From the NCBI GenBank assembly GCA_002085205.1, contig NATF01000024.1, positions 1 to 7,662 of the forward strand: DNA of 7,662 nucleotides, read 5' to 3'. Shown piece by piece: positions 1 through 5,868 of this stretch (the first letter of the stretch is position 1; each line of letters starts with the position of its first letter). This DNA is from Candidatus Cloacimonas sp. 4484_275. Lineage in GTDB: Bacteria > Cloacimonadota > Cloacimonadia > Cloacimonadales > TCS61. The notes below the pieces were generated by a model. The model saw nothing but the letters and a program-made list of their open reading frames with translations, ran no database searches and was not told where the DNA came from. The position numbers and the translations under genes are program-made.

Positions 1-5
1 ACCTT

Positions 6-236
6 ATGATTTTTATTTTTATTTCCATTTTGATGATGAGTAGATGTTTCCTATTTTCCGCTCCGCCGATTTTTTCGGAAATCGGGGAAGAATATTTGTT
101 AAATTCCGTATTTTTCGTGAATGAGGGTTCTCCCATTAACTTCACCGTTACAGCCGAAGATCCCGATGGAGATGAACTTGTTTTTTGGGCGGAAAATAAA
201 TTTGAACTCTTACCGGTTTATACTTTGTCAATTTGA
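6..236 (+). CDS. Short secreted-type protein fragment with part of a cadherin/Ig-like domain (possibly truncated or partial)
   Basis: The frame encodes 76 residues. Residues 1-20 are hydrophobic and could act as a signal peptide (IFIFISIL followed by LFSAPP), though no clean lipobox is present because the residue before Cys13 is Arg. Residues 20-63 look like the first strands of a cadherin-like or putative-Ig fold: an APPIF lead-in, then VNEGSPINFTVTAEDPDGDE with the DPDGDEL motif (52-58) typical of such calcium-binding repeats. A full domain needs about 80-100 residues, but the frame stops soon after WAENKF with no recognisable continuation. The frame is also open through the five bases left of the ATG, so it may be the 3' end of a longer gene outside the window. 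It converges on sucD across a shared hairpin. It is either a genuine short exported protein or the remnant of a repeat-containing surface protein; the function is unknown. Confidence 0.45.
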   Translation: MIFIFISILMMSRCFLFSAPPIFSEIGEEYLLNSVFFVNEGSPINFTVTAEDPDGDELVFWAENKFELLPVYTLSI

Positions 237-295
237 AAAACGGTAAATTGAGAGAAACAACAAAATGTTTTCTTTTGAAATAAAAAATTTCCCTT

Positions 296-338
296 AAAGA
301 GATAAGAGCCGTTCGAAATGAACGGCTCTTATCTCTTT
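296..338 (-). terminator. Perfect 19-bp hairpin terminator between convergent genes
   Basis: Bases 296-314 are perfectly complementary to 320-338, with a 5-nt loop (315-319). The arms carry a GC core (GAGCCG/CGGCTC) flanked by A-rich and T-rich ends, so the structure looks alike from either strand and ends in CTCTTT both ways. On the minus strand a run of six T follows about 9 nt after the stem. It lies 18 nt beyond the sucD stop and 59 nt beyond the stop of the plus-strand frame. It probably terminates the operon and may act bidirectionally. The lack of a long T run directly at the stem base is the only weakness. Confidence 0.8.
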
Positions 339-356
339 ACACACGAATGAAAAAAA

Positions 357-1229
357 TTATTTTTTTAAAACTTCGGCAGTAACTTTTCCAATATTAGCCG
401 GGGAATCAACCACAAAAACTCCTGCGAATTTCAATGCTTCCATTTTTTCTTTTGCTGTTCCCTTGCTTCCCGCAATAATTGCTCCGGCGTGTCCCATTCT
501 TTTACCTTTGGGAGCGGTTTGTCCGGCAATGAAAGCAACCACAGGTTTGGTTACATTCTTTTTAATATATTCTGCGGCTTGGATTTCCAAATCTCCGCCG
601 ATTTCTCCAATCATAACAATTGCGGTAGTTTCATCATCTTTTTCAAACATCTCTAAGAGTTCGATATAAGTTGTTCCGATAATCGGATCTCCACCAATTC
701 CGATAGCAGTGGAAATTCCCAAATTTTGCTTCACAATCTGGTTGGCGGCTTCATAGGTTAAAGTGCCCGATTTGGAAATCAATCCGACAGAACCTTTTTT
801 GAAAACAAATCCCGGCATAATACCGATTTTGGCTTCTTCCGGCGTTATTATTCCCGGACAATTCGGACCGATAAGACGAGATTCTTTTTCCGCAATATAT
901 TTTTTGGCAACAACCATATCGGAAACCGGAATTCCTTCGGTTATACAAACAATGAGTTCAATTCCGGCATCGGCGGCTTCCATCACGGCATCGGCAGCGA
1001 AAACGGAAGGAACGAAAATAAGGGAAACATTTGCACCGGTTTCTTTTCTTGCTTCCGCCACAGTGTTAAAAACGGGTTTACCGAGATGAATCTGTCCGCC
1101 TTTTCCCGGCGTTACTCCACCCACAATATTCGTTCCGTATTCCAAACATTGACCGGCGTGAAAAGTTCCTTCTTTGCCCGTAAATCCCTGAACAAGAACT
1201 TTTGAATTTTTACCGACGAGAATACTCAT
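357..1229 (-). CDS. sucD: Succinyl-CoA synthetase (ADP/GDP-forming), alpha subunit
   Basis: SucD, with SucC, interconverts succinyl-CoA and succinate while forming or using ATP or GTP in the cytoplasm. The 290-residue product matches the usual length of about 289. Visible landmarks are the CoA-binding Rossmann motif GFTGKEGTFH (15-24), GPNCPG (121-126), the GEIGG loop with Glu208, and GHAGAIIAGSKGTA (246-259), in which His247 is the expected phosphohistidine. The start codon overlaps the sucC stop by 4 nt (ATGA). A clear Shine-Dalgarno sequence (AAAGGAGAAT, 1234-1243) sits inside the sucC 3' end, so translation is probably coupled. It is the last gene before the 296-338 hairpin. In this operon it provides substrate-level phosphorylation from succinyl-CoA, or the reverse activation of succinate. 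Nothing is missing. Confidence 0.97.
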   Translation of the reverse strand: MSILVGKNSKVLVQGFTGKEGTFHAGQCLEYGTNIVGGVTPGKGGQIHLGKPVFNTVAEARKETGANVSLIFVPSVFAADAVMEAADAGIELIVCITEGIPVSDMVVAKKYIAEKESRLIGPNCPGIITPEEAKIGIMPGFVFKKGSVGLISKSGTLTYEAANQIVKQNLGISTAIGIGGDPIIGTTYIELLEMFEKDDETTAIVMIGEIGGDLEIQAAEYIKKNVTKPVVAFIAGQTAPKGKRMGHAGAIIAGSKGTAKEKMEALKFAGVFVVDSPANIGKVTAEVLKK

Positions 1230-2401
1230 GATAATTCTCCTTTCGCCGCTTTAACGGCTTTTTGAGAACCGTCTGCAAGATTGAATGCGGGAATAATATT
1301 TTCCAAAGAAGCATTTTGCAAAATTTGTGCGGCTTTTTCGGCATTTGTTCCATCAAGTCTAACCACAATCGGTATTTTTACTTTCGTGGTTTTGATAGCT
1401 TCCAGAATTCCGTTGGCAATTCGGTCGCAACGAACGATTCCGCCGAAGATATTCACGAAAATCGACTTCACATTTTTATCTCTTAAAATTATTTGAAAAC
1501 CTTTGGCAACGGTCTCCGCCGTAGCTGTTCCGCCCACATCAAGAAAATTTGCCGGTTCTCCGCCTTCATGTTTGATAATATCCATCGTTGACATCGCCAA
1601 GCCGGCGCCATTTACCATACAACCGACATTCCCATTCAATTTCACATAACTCAATCCGTAATGTCCCGCTTCCAGTTCCGCCGGATCTTCTTCATCCGGG
1701 TCTCTCATTGCCAGAATTTCCGGATGACGAATCAAAGCATTGTCATCAAAACCGATTTTGGCATCCAAAGCAATGAATTTGCCGTTTTCTTGCAAAACCA
1801 AAGGATTAATTTCAATCAGATTGGCATCCTTTTCCCGATAAACTTTATATAGTTTTGCGGCAAATTGAGAAAAATCTTTCATCTGTTCTTTGGGAAGTTT
1901 GAGACCATAACCAAGTTTGCGAGCATGAAACGATCGGAAGCCAATTAACGGATCAATTCTCACTTTAATGATCTTTTCGGGAGCTGAAGAAGCAACTTCT
2001 TCAATTTCCACGCCGCCTTCCGAAGAAGCAATCATCACCGGCATTTCCGAAGTTCTATCCAAAACCATTCCCAAATAATATTCTTTCTTGATATCTATGG
2101 CTTTTGTAATATAAACTTTTTTTACAATTTTTCCTTCAGGACCGGTTTGATGAGTAACCAGTTTTTTCCCTAAAATGCGTTTAACATGTTCTTCAACTTC
2201 GGCAGGAGAATTGGCTAATTTTACGCCGCCCGCTTTTCCTCTTCCTCCTGCATGAATTTGAGCTTTTACGACCCATTGGCGCCCGCCGAGTTCCGTTACG
2301 GCAGTCATTGCTTCCTTCAAAGAATCGACCACAATTCCGGAAGGCACCGGCACTCCGTAATTTGCTAAAATTGATTGTGCCTGATATTCATGAATATTCA
2401 T
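1226..2401 (-). CDS. sucC: Succinyl-CoA synthetase (ADP/GDP-forming), beta subunit
   Basis: SucC carries the nucleotide-binding ATP-grasp fold and the succinate site of succinyl-CoA synthetase. From the chosen start the product is 391 residues, close to the 388 of E. coli SucC. It begins MNIHEYQAQ, the family's characteristic N terminus. Visible motifs are the ATP-grasp stretch VVKAQIHAGGRGKAGGVKLA, EINPLV (a metal/nucleotide ligand region), GCMVNGAGLAMSTMD, LDVGGTA and NIFGGIVRCDRIANGI. An upstream in-frame ATG at 2431 would add ten residues and overlap mce by 19 nt. I reject it because family members start at MNIHEY and an AGAGAG Shine-Dalgarno sequence precedes 2401. The stop overlaps the sucD start by 4 nt. 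Whether it prefers ADP or GDP cannot be read from the sequence. Confidence 0.97.
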   Translation of the reverse strand: MNIHEYQAQSILANYGVPVPSGIVVDSLKEAMTAVTELGGRQWVVKAQIHAGGRGKAGGVKLANSPAEVEEHVKRILGKKLVTHQTGPEGKIVKKVYITKAIDIKKEYYLGMVLDRTSEMPVMIASSEGGVEIEEVASSAPEKIIKVRIDPLIGFRSFHARKLGYGLKLPKEQMKDFSQFAAKLYKVYREKDANLIEINPLVLQENGKFIALDAKIGFDDNALIRHPEILAMRDPDEEDPAELEAGHYGLSYVKLNGNVGCMVNGAGLAMSTMDIIKHEGGEPANFLDVGGTATAETVAKGFQIILRDKNVKSIFVNIFGGIVRCDRIANGILEAIKTTKVKIPIVVRLDGTNAEKAAQILQNASLENIIPAFNLADGSQKAVKAAKGELS

Positions 2402-2405
2402 AATT

Positions 2406-2411
2406 CTCTCT
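2406..2411 (-). promoter_or_regulatory. Shine-Dalgarno sequence that fixes the sucC start
   Basis: Minus-strand AGAGAG lies four bases before the ATG at 2401-2399. It falls in the 11-nt gap after the mce stop. It supports the MNIHEY start over the longer frame that begins inside mce. Confidence 0.5.
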
Positions 2412-2412
2412 T

Positions 2413-2814
2413 TTAATGATTTTCTTCGCACAATTCCAAAAGAACACCGTGAGACGATTTGGGATGAACAAAAGCAATATCGGCATTGTGTGCGCCTTTT
2501 CGTGGTTCTTTATCAATGAGTCTGATTCCTTTTTCTTCGGTTTCTTTTAGACTTTGGCGAAGATTATCCGTTTCCAAAGCCAAATGATGAATCCCTTCTC
2601 CACGCTTTTCGATATATTTGGCAATCGGGCTTTCCTCCGAAGTAGCTTCCAAAAGCTCAATTCTTACTTCTCCGATTTGAATAAACGCAACTCGAACTTT
2701 TTGGGAAGGAACTTCCTCTATCGAATCCACTTTTAAACCCAATTTTTCATAAAATTGTATCGCTTCCTCTAAATTTTTTACGGCGATTCCGATATGGCTG
2801 ATTTGTTTCAACAT
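2413..2814 (-). CDS. mce: Methylmalonyl-CoA epimerase (VOC fold)
   Basis: The enzyme interconverts (R)- and (S)-methylmalonyl-CoA, linking succinyl-CoA (via the B12-dependent mutase) to propionyl-CoA. The 133-residue product is a normal length and shows two VOC (glyoxalase/dioxygenase-like) halves: ISHIGIAVKNLEEAIQFYEK at the N terminus and GEGIHHLALETDN at 72-84. Probable metal ligands by family comparison are His7, Glu53 or a neighbour, His76/77 and Glu127 (in GVLLELCE). VELLE-type sequence (RIELLE, 51-56) followed by SPIAKYIEKRGEGIHH is diagnostic of the epimerase rather than glyoxalase I. It starts 15 nt after korC and, unlike its neighbours, has no clear Shine-Dalgarno sequence, so it may depend on ribosomes arriving from korC. 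Its place between kor and suc genes supports a succinyl-CoA role. A different VOC enzyme is unlikely but possible. Confidence 0.92.
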   Translation of the reverse strand: MLKQISHIGIAVKNLEEAIQFYEKLGLKVDSIEEVPSQKVRVAFIQIGEVRIELLEATSEESPIAKYIEKRGEGIHHLALETDNLRQSLKETEEKGIRLIDKEPRKGAHNADIAFVHPKSSHGVLLELCEENH

Positions 2815-2829
2815 ACAGATAACCGTTTT

Positions 2830-3390
2830 TTACTCTTCTTCCTTATATTCGTCAGCTAATTTGAAACCGAGTTTAAGTGCTTTCATATTCAAATCCACAT
2901 ATCGAGCTTTAACCGAATTTTTTACGGCTTCTTTCAAGGAATTTTCCGTAACAACCTTTGTTTTTCGCACTAAAAAAGCAAGCGAAAGAATATTGGTCGG
3001 TAAAGCGGATCCCAATTTTTCCGTGGCAATATTCGTAAAAGGCAATTCAAAAATCGTGGCTTCGGTATAAGCAATATTTTTAACAAAAGTGTTATCCGCT
3101 ATCAATATGCCGTTATCTTTCAGATTTTCGACATATTTGTCACAGGCTTCCTGAGTGAGAGCCAAGAAGATATCGAAATGAATTGCTTCCGGAAAATAGA
3201 AATTTTCGTTACTGATAATAACATCCGCTCTGGAAGCGCCTCCGCGCGATTCAGGTCCATAACTCTGAGTCTGGGTCACTTTCATTTTGTCCAACACTGC
3301 CGCTCTGGCAAGTATGATTCCAGCGGTTATTAAACCTTGTCCGCCGCTTCCGCTCAATCTTATTTCTTTTTTAAAATATTTTTCTCTCAT
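2830..3390 (-). CDS. korC: 2-oxoglutarate:ferredoxin oxidoreductase, gamma subunit
   Basis: KorC is the small gamma subunit of the CoA-acylating 2-oxoacid:ferredoxin oxidoreductase. The 186-residue protein has the family's glycine-rich start GSGGQGLITAGIILARAA (14-31) and the signature QTQSYGPESRGGASRADVIIS (40-60), both hallmarks of the gamma domain (POR/KOR gamma family) that contributes to CoA binding. The length is typical. Its ATG overlaps the korB TGA by 4 nt, and GAGGAG (3399-3404) lies eight bases upstream inside korB, implying translational coupling. The C terminus is acidic (EYKEEE). The 2-oxoglutarate assignment is inferred from the adjoining sucCD and the D-A-B-C gene order known from epsilonproteobacterial oorDABC; sequence alone cannot exclude another 2-oxoacid. 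Confidence 0.92.
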   Translation of the reverse strand: MREKYFKKEIRLSGSGGQGLITAGIILARAAVLDKMKVTQTQSYGPESRGGASRADVIISNENFYFPEAIHFDIFLALTQEACDKYVENLKDNGILIADNTFVKNIAYTEATIFELPFTNIATEKLGSALPTNILSLAFLVRKTKVVTENSLKEAVKNSVKARYVDLNMKALKLGFKLADEYKEEE

Positions 3391-4232
3391 TTGCCTTGCT
3401 CCTCAGGTTTTTGAAACATTTTCACAAGTTCTGCATATTTTTCGGTATATTCCGGTTTGTTTTCCTGCACAAAAATTCCGCGAGGATATTTGAATTTCTT
3501 TTCTTCTTCGGACAGTTTTTCATATTGAGCAATCGGTAAAGAATTGTCCCTCATATCAATCATCATCTGAGCCGGTGTTCCTTTTTTGTTCAATCTGCCG
3601 TAAATGACGGGACAAGCACTGATAATGTCAACTACGGAAAATCCTTTATGCTCGAATGCTTTTTCAATATATTTTTTTGCCTCAATGGCATGATAAGCGG
3701 TCGTGCGTGCCACAAAAGTAGCTCCGGCTCCGATAGCCAATTTACAAATATCGAAAGTGGAATCAATATTTCCGTAAGGTGAAGTCGTCGCTTTGTCTCC
3801 GGTCGGAGTAGTCGGTGAAAACTGTCCGCCCGTCATTCCGTAAATATAATTATTAATGACTATGACGGTTATATCGATATTTCTGCGAGCCGCATGAATG
3901 AAATGATTTCCGCCGATTGCAGTCGAATCTCCGTCTCCGGTGATTACCATCACTTTCATATGCGGTTTGTACATTTTTATGCCGGTCGCATAAGCTATTG
4001 CTCGTCCGTGTAAACTGTGCAAAGTGTTGAAATCCACATACACGGGCATTCTGCTGGAACATCCGATTCCGGAAACCATTGCAATATTGTCCCGTTCATA
4101 TTTCAAATCTTCAATTGCCCGAATAACAGTTCCCAAAACAATTCCGTTGGAACATCCGGGACACCAAACATGCGGAAACTTTTTCTCATGTCTAAGATAT
4201 TTATGAATTACTTTTTGCGGAATTTGTGCCAT
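3387..4232 (-). CDS. korB: 2-oxoglutarate:ferredoxin oxidoreductase, beta subunit (TPP-binding)
   Basis: KorB holds thiamine diphosphate and, by family knowledge, a proximal [4Fe-4S] cluster, and carries out oxidative decarboxylation of the 2-oxoacid. In its 281 residues I see WCPGCSNG (23-30), GIGCSS (55-60) and Cys207 in SACPVIYG, giving Cys24, Cys27, Cys58 and Cys207 as candidate cluster or active-site cysteines. The TPP motif runs from GDGD (99-102) to NN at 127-128, followed by YGMTGGQ. The length matches KorB/OorB. The start codon directly abuts the korA stop (TAAATG). A strong GGGAGGTT Shine-Dalgarno sequence (4239-4246) is formed by the last korA codons. The 3' end overlaps korC by 4 nt. 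The complex reduces ferredoxin, or runs in reverse as a CO2-fixing step; direction cannot be told from the sequence. Confidence 0.95.
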   Translation of the reverse strand: MAQIPQKVIHKYLRHEKKFPHVWCPGCSNGIVLGTVIRAIEDLKYERDNIAMVSGIGCSSRMPVYVDFNTLHSLHGRAIAYATGIKMYKPHMKVMVITGDGDSTAIGGNHFIHAARRNIDITVIVINNYIYGMTGGQFSPTTPTGDKATTSPYGNIDSTFDICKLAIGAGATFVARTTAYHAIEAKKYIEKAFEHKGFSVVDIISACPVIYGRLNKKGTPAQMMIDMRDNSLPIAQYEKLSEEEKKFKYPRGIFVQENKPEYTEKYAELVKMFQKPEEQGK

Positions 4233-5423
4233 TTATCTAACCTCCCTGAACAGATTCACAATTTCTTCAGGAGTAATGATTTCTCCGTTGTTTTTTTGAA
4301 GTTCGACGATTTTTCTTTTTTTCTGTTTGGAATAATTCCAAACTCCACCCATTACTCGTTTCAATTCTCTGGAAAGTTGTCCCTGATTTAGTTCGGCGAC
4401 AATGATTGTTTTCATGTCAAATAGATATTTTCTAACTGCATCATCCGGGAAAGGCCAAATAGTGAGAGGACGAAGCATTCCCACTCTTCTTCCCGCTTTT
4501 CTAAGAATATTCACGGCTTCTTTGGCGGCTCTCGAAGAAATTCCGGCGGCAAAAATAGCTCGAGTCGCATCTTCCATCATATAACTTTCTATTTGAACCA
4601 AGTCGTCAATATGGTGCAAAATTTTATTTTTCAAACGTTCCATCAAAGTTTCTATTTCGTCGGCTCGGTTTGTCGGAAAGCCTCGTTCATCATGCGCCAA
4701 ACCGGTTACATGAAATCTATAACCTTCCCCATAACTTGCCAAAGGAGAAATATATTTCGGATTATTTTTATAATGTTTATACCATTCCGGAGGAATTGTC
4801 GGCTTTATTCTGTTGATTATTTTTACCTTTTCCAAATCCGGTAAAACTACCGCTTCCCGCATATGACCGAGAACTTCATCGGAAAGAAGAACAACGCAAG
4901 TCCTGTATTTTTCGGCGAGATTAAAAGCTCTAATCGTTAATTCATAACTCTCCAAAACGGAATTGGGATAGAGAACAATCGCGGGCGTATCACCATGATT
5001 TCCCCAACGAGCTTGCATAATATCTGATTGGGAAGGACTGGTCGGCAATCCGGTGCTGGGACCTCCGCGCATTACATTAACAACAACACACGGAACTTCC
5101 GCCATTTTTGCAAAACCAATTCCTTCCTGCATCAGCGAAAATCCCGGTCCGCTAGTTGCCGTCATTGCTTTTGCTCCGGCTAAAGAAGCTCCTATAATTG
5201 CGGAAATGCTGGCAATTTCATCTTCCATTTGGATAAATTTCCCACCTTTTTTAGGTAATTCTTCTGAAAGAATTTCGGCAATTTCCGTGGAGGGTGTAAT
5301 CGGATAACCGGCAAAAAAATCCACTCCGGCAGCCAAAGCTCCCAAAGCAATGGCTTCGTTGCCTTGCATTAATACCATTTCCTGTTTCTTCGAAGAAGTT
5401 TCTTTTATTTTATTTTTTGCCAT
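4233..5423 (-). CDS. korA: 2-oxoglutarate:ferredoxin oxidoreductase, alpha subunit
   Basis: KorA is the large subunit carrying the pyrimidine-binding (PYR) domain of the 2-oxoacid:ferredoxin oxidoreductase and shapes the substrate pocket with KorB. The 396-residue product shows GYPITPSTEI (39-48), MEDEIASI (66-73), TSGPGFSLM (90-98) and RGGPSTGLPT (119-128) in the N-terminal domain. The C-terminal transketolase-like domain has MLRPLTIWPFP (316-326) and ELNQGQL (344-350). The length is slightly above the roughly 375 residues usual for OorA, with about 15 polar, lysine-rich residues before the conserved core. It starts nine bases after the korD stop, with GGAGG at 5428-5432 overlapping the end of that gap. 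Genes for 2-ketoisovalerate oxidoreductases look similar; the sucCD neighbours favour 2-oxoglutarate. Confidence 0.94.
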   Translation of the reverse strand: MAKNKIKETSSKKQEMVLMQGNEAIALGALAAGVDFFAGYPITPSTEIAEILSEELPKKGGKFIQMEDEIASISAIIGASLAGAKAMTATSGPGFSLMQEGIGFAKMAEVPCVVVNVMRGGPSTGLPTSPSQSDIMQARWGNHGDTPAIVLYPNSVLESYELTIRAFNLAEKYRTCVVLLSDEVLGHMREAVVLPDLEKVKIINRIKPTIPPEWYKHYKNNPKYISPLASYGEGYRFHVTGLAHDERGFPTNRADEIETLMERLKNKILHHIDDLVQIESYMMEDATRAIFAAGISSRAAKEAVNILRKAGRRVGMLRPLTIWPFPDDAVRKYLFDMKTIIVAELNQGQLSRELKRVMGGVWNYSKQKKRKIVELQKNNGEIITPEEIVNLFREVR

Positions 5424-5432
5424 TTTTCCTCC

Positions 5433-5732
5433 TTACCTTTTAGCCCCGGTTATGGCAAAATTAGGACACAATCTATCGCAAGTTTCGCAGTGGATGCATT
5501 TTTCCGGATGTTTTACATAAGGATAACCGTCCGGTCTTGCGGCTAAAACGTTTGTCGGACAAAATTCTATACAAATTCCACATTTAACGCACCAATCGTA
5601 ATAAATATAAACCGGAGTTTTTTTATAATCTCCCTCCGATTTTACATCATTCACTTCCACTTCCATCTTTACAGGAGAATCTTCCTGTTTGATAATGGTT
5701 CCTTCCCGATGTTTCTCTACTTTATCGGACAT
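5433..5732 (-). CDS. korD: 2-oxoglutarate:ferredoxin oxidoreductase, delta subunit (2x[4Fe-4S] ferredoxin-like)
   Basis: This subunit relays electrons from the catalytic KorAB core to free ferredoxin. The 99-residue protein has two canonical [4Fe-4S] motifs: Cys48, 51, 54 and 58 followed by Pro, and Cys79, 82, 85 and 89 followed by Pro. Residues 1-40 form a charged, cysteine-free extension before the ferredoxin fold begins at VYIYYDWC. It is the first gene of the operon; a strong GGAGGT Shine-Dalgarno sequence (5736-5741) sits three bases before the ATG. The order D-A-B-C matches oorDABC-type operons. A free ferredoxin is possible, but the position directly before korA makes the integral delta subunit far more likely. 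Confidence 0.92.
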   Translation of the reverse strand: MSDKVEKHREGTIIKQEDSPVKMEVEVNDVKSEGDYKKTPVYIYYDWCVKCGICIEFCPTNVLAARPDGYPYVKHPEKCIHCETCDRLCPNFAITGAKR

Positions 5733-5755
5733 ATTACCTCCGTTATGTAAATTGA

Positions 5756-5786
5756 ATTATCTTTGGTTTATCAGTATTTTTTACAA
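5756..5786 (-). promoter_or_regulatory. Candidate promoter for the kor-mce-suc operon
   Basis: On the minus strand, TTGTAA (5786-5781) and GATAAT (5761-5756) resemble sigma-70 -35 and -10 boxes with a 19-nt spacer, a little longer than ideal. They lie in the only sizeable spacer upstream of korD and would give a leader of about 15-20 nt containing the GGAGGT site. The surrounding DNA is so AT-rich that such matches arise easily by chance. Confidence 0.35.
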
Positions 5787-5812
5787 CTATTGAATGTTTG
5801 ATATTGTAATAA

Positions 5813-5830
5813 TGAGCATTATTTTGCTCA
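5813..5830 (-). terminator. Weak hairpin after uvrB, possible terminator
   Basis: TGAGCA and TGCTCA form a 6-bp stem with a 6-nt loop, 39 nt beyond the uvrB stop. On the minus strand it is followed by TTATTACAAT, only a loose T-rich tail. It may partly separate uvrB transcription from the kor operon, but the stem is short and the call is tentative. Confidence 0.3.
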
Positions 5831-5868
5831 ATTTCTTGAGATTCCATTTTGAATTTGGCTCCGGAAAT

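Noticed and set aside
66..85. 7-bp hairpin (CCGATTT/AAATCGG) inside the plus-strand frame
   Set aside because: It lies within coding sequence, has no T tail, and is short enough to be chance in AT-rich DNA.
463..1089. Plus-strand open frames opposite sucD, and similar ones opposite sucC, korA, korB, korC and uvrB
   Set aside because: They mirror strongly conserved minus-strand genes, have no recognisable domains, and arise from codon bias on the coding strand.
2402..2431. Longer sucC start adding ten residues before MNIHEY
   Set aside because: It would overlap mce by 19 nt, has no family precedent, and a Shine-Dalgarno sequence sits just before the shorter start.
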